A stretch of DNA of 64,000 bases from Pseudomonas sp. S31 (GTDB taxonomy: Bacteria > Pseudomonadota > Gammaproteobacteria > Pseudomonadales > Pseudomonadaceae): assembly GCF_016648105.1 (NCBI RefSeq), contig NZ_JACVVE010000011.1, forward strand, positions 1 to 64,000. Reading direction: 5' to 3'. A program made the position numbers and the translations under genes. How positions within the stretch are numbered: position 1 is the stretch's first letter; each line of letters opens with the position of its first letter. Positions 1 to 5,353 of this stretch are shown here, piece by piece. The notes under the pieces are model-generated. The model had not been told where the DNA came from. It made no database searches and saw only the letters and a program-made list of their open reading frames with translations.

Positions 1-696
1 ACGCGTCTTGAGGTCGTTGAACACTTTCATCCAGAACTTCGCACCCTCGGTATTCTCGATCCAGATGCCCAAGATATCCCGCGTCCCGTCGGGTAGAACG
101 CCCAGCGCCAGGTAAATGGCCTTGTTACGCACCAGGCCTTCTTCGCGGATTTTCACCCGCAGCGCATCAAAGAAAATAACCGGATACATCGGCTCCAGGG
201 GCCGCTGTTGCCACGCGCCGATCTCTTCCATGACCTCGTCTGTCACAGAGCTGATGAAGTCGTGCGAAACCTCTGTCCCGTACTGCTCGGAAAGAAAAGC
301 TCGGATCTCTCTGACCGTCATTCCACGTGCGTACATGGCGATGATCTTGTCGTCGAAGCCAGTGTAACGGCGCTCGTGCTTGGGGATCAGAATGGGCGCA
401 AAGCTGCCGTCTCGATCGCGAGGAATCTCCAGCCGCAGCGGGCCATCGCCGGTCAAAACCGTCTTGCCACTCTTGCCGTTACGCTGGTTGGTTTCATCCT
501 CTGGGCGCTGCGCGCCCGGCGGATAGCCCAGGTGGTGACCCAGCTCGGCATGCAGCGCACGTTCGATCAGGGCCTTCTTGAACGCCGCAGAGGCATCCTC
601 GATGGCTTCTGCGGTCATCAGGCCCTCACCGAACTGCTCCAGCAGTTCTTTGGGGATTTTGGGCAGGTCACGCAAGGGTTTCTTTTTGGTTGGCAT
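1..696 (-). CDS. IS256-family (mutator) transposase, 3' part cut by window edge
   Basis: Reading the minus strand from an ATG at 696 gives 232 open codons running off the left edge, so only the N-terminal part is seen. The product begins MPTKKKPLRDLPKIP and contains features of IS256-family DDE transposases: the N-terminal block ending RNGKSGKTVLTGDGPLRLEIPR in pattern, then RDGSFAPILIPKHERR, then the block around EPMYPVIFFDALRVKI, whose aspartate would be the first catalytic residue. The remaining two acidic residues lie outside the window. No frameshift is seen in the visible part. The family catalyses cut-and-paste or copy-out transposition of its own element. Whether the element is intact cannot be told from here. 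Confidence 0.9.
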   Translation of the reverse strand, partial: MPTKKKPLRDLPKIPKELLEQFGEGLMTAEAIEDASAAFKKALIERALHAELGHHLGYPPGAQRPEDETNQRNGKSGKTVLTGDGPLRLEIPRDRDGSFAPILIPKHERRYTGFDDKIIAMYARGMTVREIRAFLSEQYGTEVSHDFISSVTDEVMEEIGAWQQRPLEPMYPVIFFDALRVKIREEGLVRNKAIYLALGVLPDGTRDILGIWIENTEGAKFWMKVFNDLKTR

Positions 697-750
697 ACAT
701 GCACCTCTTACTCATGTTATGCCCGAACACAAAATTTCTGACACCCTCCT
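1..750 (-). mobile_element. IS256-family insertion sequence, one end visible
   Basis: The transposase gene is followed, on its 5' side, by about 50 bp that read on the minus strand GAGGGTGTCAGAAATTTTGT, the kind of terminal sequence (GGGTGTCA...) found at IS256-family ends. The tip therefore lies near 747-750. The other end and any target duplication are outside the window, so the exact boundary is inferred. Confidence 0.7.
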
Positions 751-946
751 CGATATCAGCCGCACTGCAAGGCTCAAACCCACGCCGGGCGTCCCCCAGT
801 GCCACGATATCCACACCACACCCCACCTGTAAGAACATTCCGAACCTGAGTCCAAATGCTTCAGTGGCACGCCACTGCCGAACTATCCTACGCCCCGTGT
901 CGAATGCCGTCTGATAGGCGGGGAAATACCACAGCGCTAAGGTCAT
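751..946 (-). pseudogene. possible ORF interrupted by the IS256 element
   Basis: An open frame starts at ATG 946 (minus strand) with MTLALWYFPAYQTAFDTG and stays open up to the IS end, with the last codons contributed by IS sequence. It shows a reasonably protein-like composition (FGLRFGMFLQVGCGVDIVAL) but I do not recognise a family, and no clear ribosome-binding site precedes it. It may be the 5' remnant of a gene split by the insertion, or chance coding. The low confidence reflects this. Confidence 0.25.
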
Positions 947-968
947 TGTTCGCCCAAATGGCGAGCGG

Positions 969-1128
969 CCGTGAGAAGCCGGTGCGGTATTTCAGGCATA
1001 GCTTTCTGTTATGGCGGCTGTGCGCGTGCAGACTTCGGTCTAGCCGCGGTGCCTGAAACGCGGATTCTCACCTCGCGTACGGCCGCCACCCCACTCCGTG
1101 AGAAGAGCGGGTGGTCGGTTTCCGACCC
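969..1128 (+). promoter_or_regulatory. candidate structured RNA leader of the DUF3077-like operon
   Basis: The stretch upstream of the small operon can fold extensively. Nested pairings seen directly: GTGAGAA 971-977 with TTCTCAC 1065-1071; TTTCAGGCA 990-998 with TGCCTGAAA 1050-1058; GCGGCT 1014-1019 with AGCCGC 1042-1047; and an apical AGAC-TTCG-GTCT hairpin at 1030-1041 with a UUCG tetraloop. A separate hairpin GGTCGG-TTT-CCGACC lies at 1113-1127. GTGAGAA occurs again at 1098-1104, so TTCTCAC 1065-1071 has two mutually exclusive partners. The structure ends 18 nt before the ATG at 1146. A regulatory role is inferred; no known riboswitch class was recognised. Confidence 0.5.
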
Positions 1129-1145
1129 ATATCAGGATATTGACC

Positions 1146-1397
1146 ATGAAAAAAATCGTACCCGATCCACCAACCGACCAACCCTCCTCCTACTTCCTGA
1201 CCACCCCCGCACTCACTCGCGAAGAAGCCATAACCCGCGCCACCGGCATCATGCAGCGCCTCACCAAAGCCGGTGATGAATACCTGAAAGCCGAAACCGA
1301 CGAAGAGCGTGCCTACACCCTCGATACCATGGAAATCCTCAACGACGTCCTGGGCGGCTTGATCATCCATATCAAGGGCCTGGAGAGTGCATCATGA
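1146..1397 (+). CDS. small DUF3077/DUF6124-like Pseudomonas protein
   Basis: An 83-residue protein starting MKKIVPDPPTDQPSS. The MKKIVPDPP opening is characteristic of a group of short Pseudomonas proteins of unknown function found in several copies per genome, usually called DUF3077 or DUF6124. The ATG at 1146 is preferred to an in-frame ATG at 1098 because the family starts at MKKIVPDP, AGGA lies about 12 nt upstream of 1146, and the upstream codons fall in the structured leader. The rest is predicted helical and acidic (ETDEERAYTLDTMEILNDVL). The stop overlaps the ATG of a 22-codon ORF, then comes a second family member, so this is probably an operon. The function is unknown. Confidence 0.75.
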   Translation: MKKIVPDPPTDQPSSYFLTTPALTREEAITRATGIMQRLTKAGDEYLKAETDEERAYTLDTMEILNDVLGGLIIHIKGLESAS

Positions 1398-1462
1398 AAA
1401 CAGCATTCGGCTTCCAACTCCTGCGATTCGCCCAAGATTGCGAGGCTGACCAGAAAGGCTGA
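1394..1462 (+). CDS. 22-codon ORF between the two DUF3077-like genes
   Basis: An ATG at 1394 overlaps the stop of the preceding gene in an ATGA arrangement and opens a 22-residue frame (MKTAFGFQLLRFAQDCEADQ...) that stops 4 nt before the ATG of the next gene. The tight spacing on both sides suggests translational coupling. It could be a real micro-protein, a coupling peptide, or the decayed start of a third paralogue. No homologue is recognised. Confidence 0.35.
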   Translation: MKTAFGFQLLRFAQDCEADQKG

Positions 1463-1466
1463 CACC

Positions 1467-1739
1467 ATGAGCGAAGAGAGGAAAACCATCTGCACAGCCG
1501 GCGTAGAAACCTTTCTGGATGTGGGCAACCCTCCAAGAAACCTTTTGCGCGTTCAGCCAGGTATCCCCATCGACGTCGCGTACGACCAGGTCTCCATCTT
1601 GCTGGGCTACATAAAACATCTGGTGCGCGAAGGCGACCTGGAGGACAACCACAAGCTACTCGGCGCTGCGGACTATCTGAGTATGCTAGCCAAAGCGTTG
1701 ATGAATGATGTGGAGATCGCGAAGAACCGGCTAATCTAG
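1467..1739 (+). CDS. DUF3077 family protein
   Basis: A 90-residue protein. Residues 24-50 (NLLRVQPGIPIDVAYDQVSILLG) match the DUF3077 pattern of a short beta-strand ending in PG(I/V)P followed by a helix with ILLGY; the C-terminal helix (LLGAADYLSMLAKALMNDV) matches the family's end. Family members are small Pseudomonas proteins of unknown role. The gene follows the 22-codon ORF by 4 nt and is the last member of the putative operon. No DNA-binding motif or transmembrane segment is visible. Confidence 0.8.
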   Translation: MSEERKTICTAGVETFLDVGNPPRNLLRVQPGIPIDVAYDQVSILLGYIKHLVREGDLEDNHKLLGAADYLSMLAKALMNDVEIAKNRLI

Positions 1740-2109
1740 ATGCACGGAAATAAGGGGACAAGCCCAAGGTTTCATTTTTTCAGCGTTAGATAAATTCTAC
1801 AGCGGCGCTGCGGATAATAAATCTTAAGCTTGTCCCTTTTTCGTGAAGCACTTTCCGCGCCTGCCACTCGAGTAACGGCCCCACTGCATTACTGGTAAGA
1901 TACCGAATCTCGAAATTTTCTGCGGAATCAACAGTGCCTGCAGGTCCTGACACTCGACGCCCGCAAAAAATCGGGGACAGACCACGATTTCAGCCCTGCA
2001 TAAAAGTGGTGCCCTATTTGCTCCTGCGGAATCAGGCCATGGTGACGTTAGGATTGGCAGTTACCGATCTGAATGCCTACCCAGTCCAGTTCTCAAAAAA
2101 AGGAAAACC
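1740..2109. other. non-coding stretch with GGGGACA-type inverted repeats
   Basis: No convincing gene. An inverted pair AAGGGGACAAGC (1752-1763) and GCTTGTCCCTT (1828-1838) encloses 64 bp. At 1966-1990 there is a second motif, ATCGGGGACAGACCACGATT, with AAATCG/CGATTT ends. Both belong to the GGGGACA-containing repeats that recur to 4850. Confidence 0.6.
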
Positions 2110-2694
2110 ATGTATTTACCCTTCATCGCTTTTGTCACGCTCGCATTGCTAACCGGCTGTACAGCCATCCCATACGATAAACCGCAAGACCAACTGAGCA
2201 TCCAGAGAGATTTGTCTGTAAAACCTGAGGAGATTGTCACAATAACTCAAGTGGACTGGTGCTCCTATGCCTATGGAGAACTGACGCCCTGCCACCCCCA
2301 GGAAGCACTAGCAATCCAAACCCGGACAAAACTGATTCTGGCCAGTTACGACAAACCTCATTACAAAAAGATTCTTGGAATGCAAACCCGCGAAGTTACC
2401 TGCGCGCACTTACAAACACCAATAGACACCGCTCCGAATTTGTTTTTGTTCACCCAGGCCTATGCCGTGCAAATCTGGCCGGTGGATCCGAGTTTTAAAC
2501 CAGACATCGCGAAGAAAAAACTCATCGTGGACACTATGGTTCAATCAGGAAAACGAACCTTGGTGGGCACGGAAAACGATTATGTGAGAGACTCAGGGCA
2601 GGTGAGATCGGGAATGGCAATCATCCCGAACACGGCTATCCCTTACTCAACTCGAACCCCAATCCTACATCTGATTAACCCTTGTTCGCCGTAG
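2110..2694 (+). CDS. putative lipoprotein, function unknown
   Basis: A 194-residue protein preceded by AAGGAAAACC immediately before the ATG, a good ribosome-binding site. Residues 1-17 form a lipoprotein signal: a hydrophobic stretch (FIAFVTLALLTGC) with lipobox LTGC, cysteine at 17. The mature part has several cysteines (WCSYAYGELTPCHPQEA, REVTCAHLQT, INPCSP at the end), which suggests periplasmic disulphides. I do not recognise a family. It stands alone between repeat-rich sequences and is more AT-rich than the core genes, consistent with acquired DNA. Confidence 0.7.
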   Translation: MYLPFIAFVTLALLTGCTAIPYDKPQDQLSIQRDLSVKPEEIVTITQVDWCSYAYGELTPCHPQEALAIQTRTKLILASYDKPHYKKILGMQTREVTCAHLQTPIDTAPNLFLFTQAYAVQIWPVDPSFKPDIAKKKLIVDTMVQSGKRTLVGTENDYVRDSGQVRSGMAIIPNTAIPYSTRTPILHLINPCSP

Positions 2695-2705
2695 AACAAC
2701 GATCG

Positions 2706-3388
2706 AAAAAGGGGACACGAAAAACATGAAAAGGGGACAGATTTGAATGGCACTTACTTAGCGGCAACCATTTTGGGAAAATGGGGACAGATTTATTTTC
2801 CGCTATTGTGCTTGGGTCTTCCCTGCCCTCGCAACTCCACGCGCCGCCCCTGGACTCTCTCTACTTCATTCACAAAACCGGGGCCACCGGTTAGCTGTCC
2901 TCTCTTCAAGGCGGCACGGATAAGCTCTATTTCACTACATGGCACGGCCTGCCGTACGAACTCCATATAGAGGCAAGAAAGGGGACAGATTTATTTATTT
3001 GCTATCGGCACTCACCGAGACAATAAATCTGTCTCCTTTTCTCCACGTGCGCTGGTTAGAGGGCATCGGCACACCTCAATGGTACGCGACGTCCTGGACC
3101 ACCGCGCGAGCGTCACTCGAGATACTCGTCCATCCTGATGTGGATGTTGCTGTAAAACTCGCATCATTAGCCGCAGCTTTACCCGTACCTACAAATCCAG
3201 TTTCTCCAGCGAAGGGAAAATGGGGACAGATTTATTTTCCGCTATTGTGCTTGGGTCTTCCCTGCCCTCGCAACTCCACGCGCCGTCCCTGGATTCTCTC
3301 TACTTCATTCACAAAGACAAAAACAAATCTGTCCCCATTCTCCCATTCTCCTTGTCCCCATTCTCCTGCGAAAATATTCCGTGCTCGG
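2706..3388. repeat. cluster of GGGGACAG(ATTTATTTT) repeats with a 102-bp direct duplication
   Basis: No gene is supported here. Copies of the motif lie at 2731 (followed by ATTTGAATGGCACTTACTTA), 2783, 2981 and 3222 on the plus strand, with reverse-complement copies near 3022-3040 and 3331-3348. The copies at 2981 and 3040 form an inverted pair of about 68 bp. Bases 2775-2876 and 3214-3315 are nearly identical direct repeats 439 bp apart (two or three mismatches seen). The open frames crossing this region are built from the repeat and are not credible genes. Confidence 0.8.
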
Positions 3389-3796
3389 TTAGTAAAGCAA
3401 ACCTACGCAGTCTGGCTCCTTGGTCGGAAAGAATTTTAGCAGGAGCTTCCTCAGGGGATACTTATCAGCCTGAACCTCGTAAACCACCTCAGTGGTTGAG
3501 TCCATAGCAAAGGAATTTCCGGCGTTTGTCGCCTCGGAAAGCCTCACCAGTTTGATGTCTGTAATATCCCCGACAAGAGTGCGCATGGATTTCCAGCCTG
3601 TGAGGGGAACGTCATCGCTTTTTTGGCAAAGAAGGCGGCCCCAACGGGCCTTATCGCCCTGTTGGTAAGCTTCTATTACCTGCTGCGTTACCGCATAGGT
3701 GTTATTCGCGACGGGGACGCTTGTCTCATCGTGAAATTGCTGCTTTGCAGCACAGCCGCCTAGTAGCAGGCCCAGGAACGCGATAGTCCGTTTCAC
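3389..3796 (-). CDS. putative lipoprotein, DUF4878/NTF2-like fold possible
   Basis: A 135-residue protein from a GTG at 3796 (VKRTIAFLGLLLGGC). This start is chosen over an upstream ATG at 3886 because it puts the lipobox (LGGC, cysteine 15) in the usual place and has AGGAG about 9 nt upstream. The mature part begins with a flexible segment, then a helix VIEAYQQGDKARWGRLLC followed by strands (DITDIKLVRLSE, STTEVVYEVQAD). That layout recalls small NTF2/DUF4878-like lipoproteins, but this is a weak inference. It is isolated between repeat blocks and its role is unknown. Confidence 0.65.
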   Translation of the reverse strand: MKRTIAFLGLLLGGCAAKQQFHDETSVPVANNTYAVTQQVIEAYQQGDKARWGRLLCQKSDDVPLTGWKSMRTLVGDITDIKLVRLSEATNAGNSFAMDSTTEVVYEVQADKYPLRKLLLKFFPTKEPDCVGLLY

Positions 3797-3884
3797 CTGA
3801 CCGCTCCTGCTGGCACACCTGCAATCAAGCCCAATAGCAGTCCAACTGTTAATCGATTCATGGTCGCTTTCCCTCAACTTGAGC

Positions 3885-4116
3885 AAGAAAGGGGACAGAT
3901 TTATTTTCGCACCGCTCGCTCACTCCAGCGGGGCGACTGTAGAGAGAAAAATAAATCTGCCCCCATTCTCCGAGTCCCCATTTCCTAATCCTCAACGGAC
4001 AGTCATGCATGCATCTATGCTTTGCATGTCGTTGGATGAAGTAAAACTCTCCCGTGTCAGTTCGCTCTTCCAGCAGACCGGCCGAAGAGAGAAAAATAAA
4101 TCCATCCCCATTCTCT
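3885..4116. repeat. MITE-like inverted unit and an extra half-copy
   Basis: Bases 3888-3970 form one unit: AAAGGGGACAGATTTATTTT at the left, a central GCACCGCTCGCTCACTCCAG segment, and AGAAAAATAAATCTG(C)CCCC at the right, i.e. imperfect terminal inverted repeats of about 20 bp around a 40-bp core. A half-copy in the reverse orientation follows at 4086-4115. Bases 3797-4152 otherwise hold no gene. Confidence 0.75.
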
Positions 4117-4152
4117 CCTGCCCCCTTTTTCCTCGGGGCTCTTTATCTACGA

Positions 4153-4419
4153 TCACAACAAACTCAAACCACATGCAGAAATAAAGTCTGACATTGGCAA
4201 CTCAGTAGAGCTTTCAACACCTGACGAAAGGGCATCCTGCAACTTAACCACTCTTCTCTCGAAATCAAGAACAACATCAAAACAATTAAACTCAAACTCC
4301 CTGATCAAAACATTATCCGAGCGCGCCCTTTCTTCAAGCGCCCCATTCAAAACAGAGCGCACGTAAGCATTCAATTCCTGAGCAATAAATTGCTCCATCA
4401 GAGAGCCATCGTTAGTCAT
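4153..4419 (-). CDS. probable immunity protein of the orphan CdiA-CT module
   Basis: An 88-residue acidic protein (MTNDGSLMEQFIAQELNAYV...) with TAGGAG 7-12 nt upstream of its ATG, a clear ribosome-binding site. It starts 14 nt after the stop of a truncated CdiA C-terminal fragment, exactly where cognate immunity genes sit in contact-dependent inhibition loci. It is small, has no signal peptide and would stay in the cytosol, as expected for an immunity protein binding an incoming nuclease. I do not recognise its family, so the call rests on size, position and the neighbouring toxin remnant. It could still protect against siblings carrying the full toxin. Confidence 0.55.
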   Translation of the reverse strand: MTNDGSLMEQFIAQELNAYVRSVLNGALEERARSDNVLIREFEFNCFDVVLDFERRVVKLQDALSSGVESSTELPMSDFISACGLSLL

Positions 4420-4433
4420 GATTATCTCCTAAA

Positions 4434-4592
4434 TTAGAGCGGGAACGCCGTCTGAATCACCCCATCACGAACATTAACCTTAATCGTGGAGGTTGGGACG
4501 CCCGCTGCATTAGTCCCGATGACCTTTCCTACGTTGTACTCGATAACATAACCGCCAGGACCACTGGAGAGACCTTCCCATATCTCAGCGCG
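4434..4592 (-). pseudogene. truncated CdiA C-terminal toxin fragment (orphan CdiA-CT)
   Basis: A minus-strand frame bounded upstream by an in-frame TAG at 4593-4595 encodes about 52 residues with no start codon of its own near the beginning: EIWEGLSSGPGGYVIEYNVG, then KVIGTNAAGVPTSTIKVNV, ending RDGVIQTAFPL and a stop. Ending in a strand with (I/V)xTAFP is common in small nuclease toxins of the barnase/EndoU/colicin-like (BECR) kind that cap CdiA proteins; the exact family is uncertain. The immunity-like gene follows by 14 nt. The 5' side is replaced by the GGGGACAG repeat block, so the fragment is a remnant. The whole looks like a displaced cdiA-CT/cdiI pair downstream of the active locus. 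Confidence 0.55.
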
Positions 4593-4616
4593 CTATCTAC
4601 ATAGCTGTGAAATAAG

Positions 4617-4718
4617 GTGAAATAAGGGGACTGAAATAAGGGGGCACATTTATTTTCGCACCACTCGCTCACTCCAGCGCGGCAACTGAAGAGAGAAAAA
4701 TAAATCTGTCCCATTCTC
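4617..4718. repeat. second MITE-like GGGGACAG unit
   Basis: Bases 4640-4716 repeat the unit at 3888-3970: GGGGGCACATTTATTTTCGC, a core ACCACTCGCTCACTCCAGCG, and AGAGAAAAATAAATCTGTCCC as an inverted end. A short tandem of TGAAATAAGG precedes it (4609-4639). The unit abuts the truncated toxin fragment. Confidence 0.75.
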
Positions 4719-4732
4719 GTCGATAAAGCGAA

Positions 4733-4850
4733 GACCTCAGGCTTATCCCTTGCTGACTAAGCCACGTCGGTCAGCAAGGGCAGAGGTCAGAAAAAATGGG
4801 CACCCGAAGCACGTTAAGTAAGTGCCATTCAAATCTGCCCCCTTTTAGCC
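4733..4850. repeat. nested inverted repeat plus an inverted partner of the 2731 motif
   Basis: GACCTC (4733-4738) pairs with GAGGTC (4783-4788), and inside it CCCTTGCTGAC (4747-4757) pairs perfectly with GTCAGCAAGGG (4770-4780) across a 12-nt loop. It lies downstream of cdiI and could act as a transcript end, but no T-run follows in the cdiI direction. Bases 4816-4848 (TAAGTAAGTGCCATTCAAAT followed by CTGCCCCCTTTT) are the reverse complement of 2729-2760, so the repeat array is bracketed by an inverted pair about 2.1 kb apart. Confidence 0.6.
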
Positions 4851-4917
4851 TTAAGTTGCTGTGAATTTCCACTGCATGATCCATACGGCGCTTGCGATAT
4901 ATCTTTTACTTCAAATC

Positions 4918-5352
4918 CTATTTTTCCGCTTTAGCCTCAAACTTTTTAAAAATGCTACTCATATAACTCCCCGTTCGACGATCTAACGAAGCCGTTACCA
5001 AGCTAAGTGGACTAAACTGTGCAAGCTGCCCTTTCATACCCGACAGTTGCGGGCGCTTGTAATAAACATTCTTCTTATCATTGTTATCAATAAACCACTT
5101 ACCACCTAAGTGGCGCCTAAAAACCTGCCCAACGTACCTCGCAGCCCCATCAACTACAGCCGCTTGATCTTTCTGATGCAATAATTCAATGGTCCCATAT
5201 CGCTCAATCAGCCAACGCTCCAAAAAATCCAAAGAATCAGGAGAGTAGTCAAAATACTGGCGAGCTTCTTTGGAAAAACCATTTATAAAGCGATCAATGG
5301 CATCACTCATGTCCATCAACCAATACTCAAAAATATCATCTTCCGCGCTCAA
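4918..5352 (-). CDS. cdiI: CdiI immunity protein
   Basis: A 144-residue cytosolic protein starting from TTG at 5352 (MSAEDDIFEYWLMDMSD), one base after the cdiA stop, with AAAGGTAGGG about 10 nt upstream. An internal ATG at residue 13 is an alternative start. Its position directly after cdiA is the canonical place for the gene that neutralises the CdiA-CT nuclease, and the absence of a signal peptide fits. It has aromatic and charged segments (EARQYFDYSPDSLDFLERWL) but no family I recognise. The gene is clearly more AT-rich than cdiA's body, a usual feature of exchangeable toxin/immunity cassettes. The immunity role is inferred from context. Confidence 0.75.
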   Translation of the reverse strand: MSAEDDIFEYWLMDMSDAIDRFINGFSKEARQYFDYSPDSLDFLERWLIERYGTIELLHQKDQAAVVDGAARYVGQVFRRHLGGKWFIDNNDKKNVYYKRPQLSGMKGQLAQFSPLSLVTASLDRRTGSYMSSIFKKFEAKAEK

Positions 5353-5353
5353 G

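Noticed and set aside
2939..3507. Open frames at 2939-3439 and 3220-3507
   Set aside because: Their codons consist of the GGGGACAG repeat units and the 102-bp duplication, with repeated peptide segments and no ribosome-binding site.
4529..4714. A 61-codon minus-strand frame next to the toxin remnant
   Set aside because: It runs through the repeat unit in a different frame from the toxin tail; the other frame gives the recognisable CdiA-CT end.
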